DNA of 64,000 nucleotides, from positions 152,879 to 216,878 of the forward strand of contig CANQVF010000001.1 of the NCBI GenBank assembly GCA_947627185.1, read 5' to 3'. The translations under genes were made by a program, and so were the position numbers. Positions 19,509-28,870 of the stretch are shown here, one piece after another. Under the pieces are notes generated by a model that worked only from the letters and a program-made list of their open reading frames with translations, ran no database searches and was not told the origin of the DNA. The stretch is from an uncultured Clostridia bacterium (GTDB taxonomy: Bacteria; Bacillota; Clostridia; TANB77; CAG-508). How positions within the stretch are numbered: the stretch's first letter is position 1; every line of letters begins with the position of its first letter.

Positions 19509-19530
19509 TAAATAATATATATATTATTTA
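19509..19530. promoter_or_regulatory. 22-bp perfect palindrome in front of yabP
   Basis: TAAATAATATA and its exact complement, directly abutting the GGAGG ribosome binding site at 19531-19535. It could be an operator, or a chance product of AT-rich DNA. Confidence 0.35.
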
Positions 19531-19540
19531 GGAGGCAATT

Positions 19541-19834
19541 ATGGAAGATATAAAAAATTCAAGTAATGTTTTTCAAAATATTATGTTAGAAAATAGAGAA
19601 AGATTAAGTGTTACTGGTGTAATAGATGTTTTTAGTTTTGATGATCAAATGATTATTATAGAAACACAATTAGGATTACTTACAATTAAAGGAGATAATT
19701 TAAAAATTAACAAATTAAGTATAGATACTTCAGATTTTATAGTAGATGGACAAATAACTAGTTTAATTTATTCTAATTCAGAAGTATCTCCTAAAAAAAG
19801 TGGAAAAAATATATTAAGCAAAATTTTCAAATAA
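19541..19834 (+). CDS. yabP: Sporulation protein YabP
   Basis: 97 residues. Contains the YabP/YqfC core: NRERLSVTGVIDVFSFDD, then IIIETQLGLLTIKGDNLKI. YabP and YabQ are mother-cell proteins needed for spore cortex formation in Bacillus. Next to yabQ and divIC, the order conserved in spore-formers. Confidence 0.88.
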   Translation: MEDIKNSSNVFQNIMLENRERLSVTGVIDVFSFDDQMIIIETQLGLLTIKGDNLKINKLSIDTSDFIVDGQITSLIYSNSEVSPKKSGKNILSKIFK

Positions 19835-19856
19835 ACTAGAAAGAGAAGTGAAAACA

Positions 19857-20243
19857 ATGTATAATTTTTCTCAAGAACAAGTATTTATATTCTTCTTTAT
19901 TATAGGAATTATAATTGGTATGATTTTCGATATTTTTAAAGTATTACGAAAAGCCTTTAAAACATCAGATAAAATTACTTTTTTTGAAGATTTACTTTTT
20001 ATAGTAATTGCTACTTATTTATTCGTTTTAGGAATAATAAAATTAAATGGTGGGGAAGTAAGATTTTTTCTTTTTTTAGGAACTTTTATTGGCATAATAA
20101 TTTATTTTTTGACAATAAGCAATATATATGTTATAATTTTTTATACATTTGTAAAACTTTGTAAAAAAATATTAAATATTCCTATATCTTGTTTTAAATT
20201 CATTTATTTTTGCTTAAAATCGGCTATAAAAAAGGATTTTTAA
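19857..20243 (+). CDS. yabQ: Spore cortex biosynthesis membrane protein YabQ
   Basis: About 128 residues with three or more membrane helices (FIFFFIIGIIIGMIFDIFK, then FFEDLLFIVIATYLFVLGII, then FLFLGTFIGIIIYFL). The Asp-Phe motif after helix 1 and the position after yabP identify it. I start at the ATG 19857 rather than the in-frame GTG at 19848, because AGAGAAG precedes it at a normal distance. Confidence 0.85.
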   Translation: MYNFSQEQVFIFFFIIGIIIGMIFDIFKVLRKAFKTSDKITFFEDLLFIVIATYLFVLGIIKLNGGEVRFFLFLGTFIGIIIYFLTISNIYVIIFYTFVKLCKKILNIPISCFKFIYFCLKSAIKKDF

Positions 20244-20291
20244 TATTTTTGTAGAATAATATAATATGATTAAAAATAAATGGAGATACAT

Positions 20292-20573
20292 ATGATGAAT
20301 GTTATTAAGGTTAATAAAATTTTGAATTTAGTAATTATTTTAGTTATAATATATTTTATTTTTACTTTTATAAATCAACAACTAAAATTAAATTCTTACA
20401 ATAAAGATATTTCATATTACTCTACTCAAATTGAAGAATTAGAAGAGAAACAAGAAGAACTATTAGCTACTCAAGACAATGTTAATTCAAAAGATTATAT
20501 AGAAAAAGTAGCTAGAGAAAAATTAGATATGTATTTGCCAAACGAAACTGTATATATCGATATCAATAAATAA
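20292..20573 (+). CDS. divIC: Septum formation initiator DivIC/FtsB family
   Basis: 93 residues from ATG 20292, which follows GGAGA; an upstream in-frame ATG at 20280 overlaps that site and is less likely. One membrane helix (about 10-29), a coiled coil (TQIEELEEKQEELLATQ) and the family ending YIEKVAREKLDMYLPNE. Part of the DivIB-DivIC-FtsL cell-division complex. Confidence 0.88.
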   Translation: MMNVIKVNKILNLVIILVIIYFIFTFINQQLKLNSYNKDISYYSTQIEELEEKQEELLATQDNVNSKDYIEKVAREKLDMYLPNETVYIDINK

Positions 20574-20593
20574 CTTTTTATCTTATTAATTCT

Positions 20594-20632
20594 GAGTAGT
20601 TTAATTTTTTAAATTAAATTACTTTTTATTTT
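20594..20632 (+). terminator. Terminator after divIC
   Basis: Inverted repeat AGTAGTTTAATTT / AAATTAAATTACT followed by a T run. Confidence 0.6.
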
Positions 20633-20689
20633 TTTCTTTAATTATAAAATCCAAAATAAAATTATATATATTGAAAGGGGCTAATTTTT

Positions 20690-22009
20690 ATGGAATTAGA
20701 AGGTTTATCTCTTATTGATTTAAGAAACTTAGCAAAAGATAAAGGAATTTCTAATATTTCAAAATTAAAAAAATCTGAACTTATTGAAAAAATATTAGAA
20801 AACTATAATAAACAAAATAATACTTCTAATAACGAAAAGAATTTAGAAGAATTAAAAAGTGATAATAATTCTGTAGAATATAAATTAACTAGTGATGATG
20901 ATGAATATGTTGAAGGAATTTTAGAACTTTTACCAGATGGATATGGATTTTTAAGAGGAGATAATTACTTATCAACAAACAAAGATGTTTATGTTTCACC
21001 TGTTCAAATAAGAAGATTTAAACTAGATACTGGTGATATGATAAAAGGAATAAAAAGAACTCCAAAGGAAGGTGAAAAATTTCCTGCTCTTATTTATGTT
21101 GGTGAAGTTAATGGTGAACATCCTGAAAATGCAATGAAAAGGAAGAATTTTGATGATTTAATTCCTATATATCCAATAGAAAAATTAAAATTAGAAACTA
21201 CTTCTAATGAATATACAATGAGATTAATGGATTTAATGTCACCTATAGGTAAAGGACAAAGAGGTATGATTGTAGCACCACCTAAAGCTGGTAAAACTAC
21301 TATTTTAAAAAAAATTGCTAATAGTATAACTGCTAATAATCCAGAAGTATATCTTATTGTTTTATTAATTGATGAAAGACCAGAAGAAGTTACTGAAATG
21401 AAACGTTCAATAAAGGGTGAAGTAATATATTCTACTTTTGATGAACAACCAGAACATCATGTTAAAGTTGCAGAAATGGTTATAGAAAGGGCAAAAAGAC
21501 TTACTACTCAAAACAAGGATGTTGTAATTTTATTAGATAGCATCACACGTTTAGCAAGGGCATATAATTTAGTTATTCCATCTTCAGGAAGAACTTTATC
21601 AGGTGGTTTTGATCCAGCTGCTCTTCATAAACCAAAAAGATTTTTTGGTGCTGCAAGAAACACAGAAGACGCAGGAAGTTTAACTGTTCTTGGAACTGCA
21701 CTTATAGAAACAGGAAGTAGAATGGATGAAGTTATTTTTGAGGAATTTAAAGGTACAGGTAATATGGAAGTATATCTTGATAGAAGTCTTTCTGAAAAAA
21801 GAGTATTTCCAGCTATTGATGTAAATAAATCTGGTACTAGAAGAGATGAATTATTATTAACTCAAAAAGAATATGACAACATAAATTTGCTTAGAAAAAA
21901 ATGTGCAAGTCTTTCAACAGCTGATTTTACAGAAAAATTAATTATGCAAATGATGAGAACAAAAAATAATGAAGAGTTTATAAACATCATTTCTAATTCG
22001 TTAAAATAA
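20690..22009 (+). CDS. rho: Transcription termination factor Rho
   Basis: 439 residues. Hexameric RNA helicase ending untranslated transcripts. N-terminal helix-turn domain ([27 protein letters not shown]), cold-shock RNA-binding domain ([14 protein letters not shown]), Walker [15 protein letters not shown], the [10 protein letters not shown] motif, Walker [16 protein letters not shown] and the Q/R-loop region. AAAGGGG precedes the start. Confidence 0.97.
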   Translation: MELEGLSLIDLRNLAKDKGISNISKLKKSELIEKILENYNKQNNTSNNEKNLEELKSDNNSVEYKLTSDDDEYVEGILELLPDGYGFLRGDNYLSTNKDVYVSPVQIRRFKLDTGDMIKGIKRTPKEGEKFPALIYVGEVNGEHPENAMKRKNFDDLIPIYPIEKLKLETTSNEYTMRLMDLMSPIGKGQRGMIVAPPKAGKTTILKKIANSITANNPEVYLIVLLIDERPEEVTEMKRSIKGEVIYSTFDEQPEHHVKVAEMVIERAKRLTTQNKDVVILLDSITRLARAYNLVIPSSGRTLSGGFDPAALHKPKRFFGAARNTEDAGSLTVLGTALIETGSRMDEVIFEEFKGTGNMEVYLDRSLSEKRVFPAIDVNKSGTRRDELLLTQKEYDNINLLRKKCASLSTADFTEKLIMQMMRTKNNEEFINIISNSLK

Positions 22010-22016
22010 AAAAAAT

Positions 22017-22055
22017 AAGAGCTGAATTTTGTATTATTAATTTTCAGCTCTTTTT
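22017..22055 (+). terminator. Terminator of rho
   Basis: AAGAGCTGAA and its near-complement TTCAGCTCTT with a T run. Confidence 0.8.
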
Positions 22056-22087
22056 AGTATTTTACATAGAAAGGAGGGAAAAGTATT

Positions 22088-23824
22088 ATGAAAAAAATAT
22101 TGTTAAAAATATTAAGAAAAATATCATTACAAATAGTTCTTATAGTTATTTTTGTTGCACTTAATGTATACTTTCTTACTTTTCCTTCTAAAATTTTAGG
22201 TAAAATAATTGATTTACTAAATAATATAACTCAAAATAAAAGCATTATATATAATTACATATTTATTTTAATTGTTACAACTTTAATTTCTCTTATACTA
22301 AGAGTTACTTGGAAATTCCTTGTAGCTTGTACTACTAGGATTTTAGAAAAAGACCTTAAAGATGAATTATTTAATCATTTTTTAAAAATTAAACTAACTA
22401 GTATACAAAACATTAAAAATGGAGAAATAATGTCATATTTTGTAAAAGATATAAGTGAAATAAGAGGTTTAATGTATAAATTATTATCAGCTGGTACTAG
22501 AATTCTTTTCGTTTTTATTATTGCAACATACACAATGAAAAATATAAATACAAATTTAACAATATCTGCACTATGTCCTATAATCATAACTACTTATATA
22601 ATTATTATTTTAAAAAAATATTTAGAAAATAGTTTTAAAAAGTCTCAGAAATATTTTACAAATTTATCAGAATATGTACAAGAAAGTACAGATGCAATAA
22701 GAACAACAAAAGCATATTCTGGTGAAACAAATCAACTAAAAAAATTTATTAAGAAAAATAAAATTTTAAAAATGAGCAATATCTCTGTTGATTTATATTC
22801 TACATTAATATCAACTGCTGTAAATATATGTTTTGGATTTTGCTATGGAATAACAATTATATATGGTTCAAATTTAGTATTAGATAATTTTATTACAATA
22901 GGAGATTTTGTTGCTTTTATAGGATATATAGATTTATTTTATGGACCAGTTTCATGGCTTCCATCAATTATATCAAAATTTAAAAGAGCACAAATATCAT
23001 ATTATAGGCTAGAAAATGTTTTTAACTTAGAAGAAGAAAATTTAGAACTAGATATTGATGAAAATACTGAAAAAATAATTGGTGGTATTTCAGTAAAAAA
23101 TTTAAGTTTTAATTATCCAGGAAACATTGATAGAGTATTAGATAATATTTCTATAGAAATAAAAGAAGGTGAAACTTTAGGAATAATTGGTACAATAGGA
23201 AGTGGAAAAACAACTTTAATGAATTTAATTTTGAGATTATATCCTATTCCAAATGGTAAAATTTTTATAGGAAATAAAGATTTAAATGAAATAGAATTGT
23301 CTAATTTAAGAAAAAATATTTCATATATAACTCAAGATAACTTTTTATTTTCTACAACAATAAAAGATAATATTACTTTATTTAAAGATGAATTTTCTGA
23401 TTCTGAAATAATAGAAAGCACAGAAAAATCAATTTTTTCAAGTGAAATTAATAATATGAAAAATGGAATATATACAATAATAGGAGAAAGAGGAATAGAT
23501 TTATCAGGAGGTCAAAAACAAAGAGTAGTCATTTCTAGAGCATTTTTAAATAGAAGTAATATAATAATTTTTGATGATACTTTTTCAGCATTAGATAATA
23601 AAACTGAAAAAAGCCTTTTAAAAAATATAAAAGAATTAGTTAAAGAAAAGACTTGCATTATTATATCTAATCGAATTTCTGATGTTAAAGATGCAGATAA
23701 AATAGTAGTTTTTGATAACGGAAAAATTATTGAAGAAGGAACTCATGAAAGTTTATTAAAAAATAACGGATTATATAGTAAATTTTATTTAGAACAGGCT
23801 TCTATGAAAGAAGAATTGCTATAA
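22088..23824 (+). CDS. ABC exporter half-transporter, degenerate-site subunit
   Basis: 578 residues: six-helix exporter domain then an ATPase domain with Walker A GTIGSGKTTLMN and a canonical signature LSGGQKQR. The residue after Walker B is Asp (IIIFDDTFSALD) instead of catalytic Glu, and the switch His is replaced (IISNRISDV). This is the 'degenerate' partner of a heterodimeric exporter of the BmrC/LmrC type. GAAAGGAGGG precedes the start. The partner follows 25 bases downstream. Substrate unknown; drugs or peptides are typical. Confidence 0.92.
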   Translation: MKKILLKILRKISLQIVLIVIFVALNVYFLTFPSKILGKIIDLLNNITQNKSIIYNYIFILIVTTLISLILRVTWKFLVACTTRILEKDLKDELFNHFLKIKLTSIQNIKNGEIMSYFVKDISEIRGLMYKLLSAGTRILFVFIIATYTMKNINTNLTISALCPIIITTYIIIILKKYLENSFKKSQKYFTNLSEYVQESTDAIRTTKAYSGETNQLKKFIKKNKILKMSNISVDLYSTLISTAVNICFGFCYGITIIYGSNLVLDNFITIGDFVAFIGYIDLFYGPVSWLPSIISKFKRAQISYYRLENVFNLEEENLELDIDENTEKIIGGISVKNLSFNYPGNIDRVLDNISIEIKEGETLGIIGTIGSGKTTLMNLILRLYPIPNGKIFIGNKDLNEIELSNLRKNISYITQDNFLFSTTIKDNITLFKDEFSDSEIIESTEKSIFSSEINNMKNGIYTIIGERGIDLSGGQKQRVVISRAFLNRSNIIIFDDTFSALDNKTEKSLLKNIKELVKEKTCIIISNRISDVKDADKIVVFDNGKIIEEGTHESLLKNNGLYSKFYLEQASMKEELL

Positions 23825-23849
23825 AAGTATTAGAAAGGAGATATGGTTT

Positions 23850-25592
23850 ATGAACAGTAAAATTTGGTCAAGATTAAAGAAAATTGCAAAACCACACAAA
23901 AAAACAATAATATTTGTGTCTTTAATTTCTGTTATTATAAATTTGTTAGAGTTATCAAAACCATATCTTGTAAAAATAATTATTGATGATTTTTTAAGCA
24001 AAGGATTGGCTCAAAAAACTTTTATAACAATATCATCAATTGGTATAATATATTTATTAATTGTTGTATTTGAAAATATATTAGATTTTATAACAAGAAC
24101 TAAAACTAATATAATGGGGGAAGAGATTTTATTTTCAATGAGAAATAAAATTTATAAATATACTCAGGATGCCAATATTTCTTTTCATGATAAAACTCCA
24201 GCAGGTAAACTTTTTGTTAGAATAACAAATGATGTTGAAGATATTTCAGCATTATTTAAAGAAGTTATTACAACTTTATTTAAAGATATAATATCAATTT
24301 TAGGAATTATTTTATTAATGTTATATTTTAGTTTTAAATTAAGCTTATTAACTTTCACGTTATTACCTTTTGTTATAATTACATCAGTAATATTAACATG
24401 CATATTAAATAAAATATATGATGCTTCTAAAATTGTAAGAACAAATTTAAATACTTTTTTAGCAGAATCAATATATGGTGCAAAATTAATTAAAATATTT
24501 AATATACAAAAAGAAAAACAAGAAGAATTTGAAAAATTAAGCAATGAATTTATAAAAGTAAGACTTCCTTCATCTATATATGAAGGAATGTTTCCTGGAT
24601 TAATGACTTTATTTGAAAATTTAGCAATAACTGTAATAATTACTAGTTCAATAAATCATTGGTTTGGAATAACAATTCCAATTGGATCTATATATGTTTT
24701 TGTAAGTTATATAAAATCACTTTTTGAACCTATAACTAGAATTATAGATAATGTAGAAATTGTTCAAGAGGCAGTAGTTTCTATTAATAAAATATATGAC
24801 ATATTGGATGAAAAAGATTATTTAGAAGATTTTGAAAGTGGACAAAAGTTATCTAATGTAAAAGGAAAATTAGAATTTAAAAATGTGTGGTTTGCATATG
24901 AAAAAGATAAATGGATTTTAAAAGATATTTCCTTTACAATAAATCCTGGTGAAACTATTGCTTTAGTTGGAAAAACTGGTTCTGGAAAAACTACTATTAC
25001 AAATTTAGTTAACAGATTTTATGATATTCAAAAAGGAGAAATACTTTTAGATGGAATAAATATAAAGAATATAAATAAACGTGAATTAAGAAGACATATA
25101 GGAACAATTCTTCAAGATCCTTTTATATTTGCAAGAAGTATTAAAGATAATATAAAATTAAATAAAAAAATATCGGATTTAGAAATAAAAAATGCACTTA
25201 AATTGTCATCAGCAGATGAATTTATAGAATCTCTTCCAAATGGAATAGAAACAATATCTAAAGAGAGGGGAGAATCTTTTTCAGCAGGTCAAAAACAATT
25301 ATTAGCTTTTGCAAGAATTTTTGCCCATAACCCAGATATTTTTATATTAGATGAAGCAACAGCAAATATTGATACTCATACAGAACAGCTAATACAAAAA
25401 TCTATTGAAAAATTATCTGCTGAGAAAACAGCAATTTTTATTGCACATAGATTATCAACAATTATAAATGTAGATAAAATAATCGTTCTAGATAATGGGA
25501 AAATTATTGAAGAAGGCAATCATGAAGAACTTCTAAAGATGAATGGATATTATTCAAAATTATATAATTCTTATTATGAAAGTTTAGGATAG
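23850..25592 (+). CDS. ABC exporter half-transporter, catalytic-site subunit
   Basis: 580 residues. Walker A GKTGSGKTT, Walker B with catalytic Glu (IFILDEATANID) and switch His (IAHRLSTI), but an altered signature FSAGQKQL. Paired with the preceding subunit this gives one complete site (its Walker motifs with the partner's LSGGQ) and one degenerate site, the pattern of BmrCD/TM287-288. The 36 bases at 25551-25586 recur exactly at 28734-28769. Confidence 0.92.
   Translation: MNSKIWSRLKKIAKPHKKTIIFVSLISVIINLLELSKPYLVKIIIDDFLSKGLAQKTFITISSIGIIYLLIVVFENILDFITRTKTNIMGEEILFSMRNKIYKYTQDANISFHDKTPAGKLFVRITNDVEDISALFKEVITTLFKDIISILGIILLMLYFSFKLSLLTFTLLPFVIITSVILTCILNKIYDASKIVRTNLNTFLAESIYGAKLIKIFNIQKEKQEEFEKLSNEFIKVRLPSSIYEGMFPGLMTLFENLAITVIITSSINHWFGITIPIGSIYVFVSYIKSLFEPITRIIDNVEIVQEAVVSINKIYDILDEKDYLEDFESGQKLSNVKGKLEFKNVWFAYEKDKWILKDISFTINPGETIALVGKTGSGKTTITNLVNRFYDIQKGEILLDGINIKNINKRELRRHIGTILQDPFIFARSIKDNIKLNKKISDLEIKNALKLSSADEFIESLPNGIETISKERGESFSAGQKQLLAFARIFAHNPDIFILDEATANIDTHTEQLIQKSIEKLSAEKTAIFIAHRLSTIINVDKIIVLDNGKIIEEGNHEELLKMNGYYSKLYNSYYESLG
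25551..25586 (+). repeat. 36-bp sequence duplicated at 28734
   Basis: Encodes the last codons of the exporter gene (YSKLYNSYYESL). An exact 36-bp copy lies outside any gene at 28734-28769. Confidence 0.9.
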
Positions 25593-25707
25593 ATTATTTA
25601 CAAAAAAATATAACTTTGATAGAATTTTAATATGAATACAAAATTAATTTTAATTGCTTTTATTATTAAAAATTTTCATATTTGCAAAAACTTAATAGGA
25701 GATATTT

Positions 25708-26169
25708 ATGACCAAAGAAAAAGATATTAGATATAAAAAAGCTTATACCGAATTAAATGAAATATTTAAAGTTTTAGATAAAGAACAAAAAAGTAAAATA
25801 CCAGATATTTTTATAAATAATATAATAAATAATATGGATAAAGAATATAAGTTTATATTTGACAATTCAAAAGGAATATTTGAACAAGATTTAATGATAG
25901 AAACACAAGCTTTATTAGTTGAAATTTATGAAAGATATTTAGCTCCTACGGAAGAAAAAGAATTATGGCAAAAATACGATAGATTTTGTTTAAATAAAAT
26001 TGAAGAAAAAAAGAAAGAAAATTATAAAGATATTTTTTCAAATGATAAAACAACAATAAATACGCAAAACGATAATATTCAAAATAATTTAAATATTATT
26101 CCAGTAAAAAACGAATCTAAAATTAGTAAAATTCTAAAATTTATTAAAAATATATTTAATAAAAAATAA
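25708..26169 (+). CDS. Hypothetical cytosolic protein, 153 residues
   Basis: Helical, Lys/Glu-rich protein with a low-complexity Asn-rich stretch (about 110-130) and a basic C-terminus (KILKFIKNIFNKK). AGGAG precedes the start. I recognise no family. It is 30 bases upstream of the zinc-peptidase-like gene and probably in its operon. Confidence 0.7.
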   Translation: MTKEKDIRYKKAYTELNEIFKVLDKEQKSKIPDIFINNIINNMDKEYKFIFDNSKGIFEQDLMIETQALLVEIYERYLAPTEEKELWQKYDRFCLNKIEEKKKENYKDIFSNDKTTINTQNDNIQNNLNIIPVKNESKISKILKFIKNIFNKK

Positions 26170-26199
26170 AACTTAAGAAAAATAGGAGTAACTATAAAT

Positions 26200-27792
26200 A
26201 TGGCTGATAATAATTTAAAAAAAGTACAAGAAAATAATAAAGTAATAAATGAATTGGTTAGTTCTATACTTAATATGAGAAGAGAGAATAATATAATTGT
26301 TCAAAATGGGAATAATTTAGATCCAATAGCAGAAAATGTTTTTAACTTATTAACCAAAAATATTTTAGCAATTTATGAAGCCGAATATAGTCAATATGGT
26401 TTTTCAAAATGCAAGGGAAAACAAGGTGTAAAGTTATCTCCTGATAGAGAAGGGGACTGTGCTGGAGGGACTGATGGTTTAACAATAGGAGTAAATTTAA
26501 ACGATTTTTTAAGAAATCCACAACATGGTGTATATGCACAATTAGAAAAATCAAATGTTCAAGAAAGTGGAGCTAAAATATCTGAACAATATGATGGTAG
26601 CGAAAGAGATCAAATGGATCTATTTTTAAAATATAAAGCAATTAATGCTATTGATATGGATTGGATTATTGATGCAATTGCACATGAAGCAAAACATACA
26701 TATGGTGTTACTGGAGGAAATACTTTCCTAAAAGAAGGAATTACTGAACAAACTACAAGAGAAGATTGTGATAAATATGGAATGTATATGGAACCTACTT
26801 CTCATACTCAAGAAGCTAATTTTATTCGAAAATTGGAACTTATAGTTGGAAGAGAAGAAATAGTAAAAGCTGGTTTATATGATAAACATATTCAAATGAG
26901 AAATAGCGAATTTTTAAAAATAATGCAAGAAAATAATAATGTTAGCCTAGAAGATCTTCAGGAATATTTTAAAATATCAAGATATGATGATTCAAAAATT
27001 GAAGCTTTTGATAAAAAAGAAAAAGATGAATCTAAAAAAATGAAACCAAAATTGGAAAAATTTAGAAAAGAGCATCCAGAATTAGTTGATAGAGTTATAA
27101 AAATAAGACTACAATACGATAAAATGAACTCAGAAGATAGATATAAAGAACTAGATTTAGCTTTTAACAAAACATTTGAATCTAGAACTCCTGCAATTGA
27201 TTTTAAAAAAATGAGAGATATGTTAAATAATCTTTATTCGTTGCAAATGAAACATAAAATAGAGCCAGATTTTTATAGAAAATTATATTCTGAAAATTGG
27301 AGTAACATTTTAAGCGATGATGACTGGAAAATACTTTTATCCAATAATCAAGATGGCATAGATTTAGAGCAATTAAAAAAAGAGGGAATAGATATCTATG
27401 GCACAGGTGAAAAAATTAAAAGTTATTCAGAATTAATAGAGCCAATAACTACTTATATTAAAGAAAATAATTTAGATAGAATTAGTAATAGAAATGCGAT
27501 AATAAAAACCAATCCTAATTTAGATAAAGTAATACAAGTACAAGAAGATGTTATTTCGAGTTTATCACTTCTTAATATGCAACAAAAAGAACAAATAGAA
27601 AAAACAGAAGTTCAATCTAATAAACAAAATACAGACACTTTATCAAGCACTAAAACACATAAAATAACAAAATCAGATATTGTTCCTATTGCAAAAAAAG
27701 ATTCTGTAGCTAATGAAAAAGAAAATGCAATGGAAACTAGAAATAGAAACGAAAAAGAATCAGAAAAAAGTATAATACCTCAGGAGATGTAA
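26200..27792 (+). CDS. Putative zinc metallopeptidase of unknown family, 530 residues
   Basis: The motif AHEAKHTYG (HExxH) sits near residue 165, followed by LKEGITEQTTRED, where a glutamate could be the third zinc ligand as in gluzincins. The remainder is helical and charged, with a Gln/Lys/Glu-rich tail. There is no signal peptide, so it is probably cytosolic. The stop overlaps the sirtuin start by one base (TAATG), indicating translational coupling. I cannot assign a known family. Confidence 0.65.
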   Translation: MADNNLKKVQENNKVINELVSSILNMRRENNIIVQNGNNLDPIAENVFNLLTKNILAIYEAEYSQYGFSKCKGKQGVKLSPDREGDCAGGTDGLTIGVNLNDFLRNPQHGVYAQLEKSNVQESGAKISEQYDGSERDQMDLFLKYKAINAIDMDWIIDAIAHEAKHTYGVTGGNTFLKEGITEQTTREDCDKYGMYMEPTSHTQEANFIRKLELIVGREEIVKAGLYDKHIQMRNSEFLKIMQENNNVSLEDLQEYFKISRYDDSKIEAFDKKEKDESKKMKPKLEKFRKEHPELVDRVIKIRLQYDKMNSEDRYKELDLAFNKTFESRTPAIDFKKMRDMLNNLYSLQMKHKIEPDFYRKLYSENWSNILSDDDWKILLSNNQDGIDLEQLKKEGIDIYGTGEKIKSYSELIEPITTYIKENNLDRISNRNAIIKTNPNLDKVIQVQEDVISSLSLLNMQQKEQIEKTEVQSNKQNTDTLSSTKTHKITKSDIVPIAKKDSVANEKENAMETRNRNEKESEKSIIPQEM

Positions 27793-28509
27793 TGGAAGAT
27801 AAAATTATTAAATTTAAAAACTTAATAGAAGGAAATAATAATATAGTTTTCTTTGGATGGTGCTGGTGTTTCCACTGAAAGTGGTATTCCAGATTTTAGA
27901 AGTAAAGATGGATTATATAACCAACAGTATAAATATCCACCTGAAGAAATACTAAGTCATACATTTTTTATTAATAATACTGATGAATTTTATAAATTTT
28001 ACAAAGCAAAAATGAATAGTTTAAGCTACAAACCTAATGTAACACACATAAAATTAGCTGAGCTTGAAAATAATGGAAAATTAAAGGCTATTATAACACA
28101 AAATATTGATGGTTTACATCAAAAAGCTGGTTCTAGAAATGTATACGAATTACATGGTAGTGTTTTAAGAAATTATTGTATGAAATGTAAAAAATTTTAT
28201 GATGCAGAATATGTATTTAATAGCAAAAATATTCCAAAATGCAGTTGTGGAGGAACTATAAAACCAGATGTTGTACTGTACGAGGAAGGATTAGATAGTG
28301 AAATAATTTCAAAATCAATTAATGCTATACAAAATGCAGATCTTTTAATTGTTGCTGGAACATCATTAACAGTATATCCAGCTAGTGGACTAATAAATTA
28401 TTTTAAAGGTAAAAATTTAGTTTTAATTAATAAAGATAAAACACCTTATGACAATAAAGCAAATTTAGTAATAAACGATAGCCTAGGAAAAGTTTTTTCA
28501 CAAATATAA
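27792..28509 (+). CDS. Sir2-family NAD-dependent protein deacylase, read through a +1 shift
   Basis: ATG 27792 opens a frame that reaches ATA GTT TTC TTT GGA and then TGG TGC TGG TGT TTC CAC TGA. Omitting T27858 restores the NAD-binding motif FFGGAGVSTESGIPDF, and the frame continues to 28509 (238 residues). Further motifs: TQNIDGLHQKAG, ELHGS with the catalytic His, a zinc knuckle CMKCKKFYD...CSCGG, and AGTSLTVYP. All catalytic and zinc residues are present downstream of the shift, so the gene looks functional apart from one base. An internal ATG in the shifted frame would lose the N-terminal helix and the FFGG half of the NAD motif. Confidence 0.8.
27858..27861 (+). other. +1 frameshift site GGA-T-GGT (zero-frame TGG)
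   Basis: The only one of the six sites with T rather than C as extra base. The next codon is again glycine (GGT), within the sirtuin FFGGAG motif. Confidence 0.55.
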
Positions 28510-28630
28510 ATATTACTTAACTTATATTGATACAAATAAAAATTATGATAAAAAGAAGTATAAAACGATGTAGATATAGATAAACAATCTAAAATAGAAG
28601 AATATAATATAAATTTTTAATAAAATATAA

Positions 28631-28668
28631 AAATGAGGTACTAACTAATAGTAAGTACCTCATTTTTT
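28631..28668 (+). terminator. Terminator after the sirtuin gene
   Basis: AAATGAGGTACT / AGTACCTCATTT, 12-bp perfect stem, then a T run. Confidence 0.85.
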
Positions 28669-28733
28669 ATAATCAATTTTCTACCTATATTTGTATAAAT
28701 TATAGCATATACCAAAATTCAATAATTTTAATA

Positions 28734-28769
28734 TATTCAAAATTATATAATTCTTATTATGAAAGTTTA
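28734..28769 (+). repeat. Non-coding copy of the exporter gene 3' end
   Basis: 36 of 36 bases match 25551-25586, and the similarity ends abruptly on both sides. Suggests an old duplication or insertion event bracketing the genes at 25.7-28.5 kb. Confidence 0.85.
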
Positions 28770-28870
28770 TGATAAATTGAAAAGATAGGCAAAATGTGAT
28801 ATAATTAATATGTATTAACCTACTATTTGATTTTTATTTAAAAATAAAAAATCTGAAAGGGGGGATTAAT

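Larger units (their letters stand above)
28510..28870 (+). other. Intergenic region with a terminator and the 36-bp copy
   Basis: No coding sequence seen. It holds the terminator at 28631-28668, an exact copy of the exporter gene's 3' end at 28734-28769, and the leader of the next gene with a strong AAAGGGGGG site. Confidence 0.7.
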
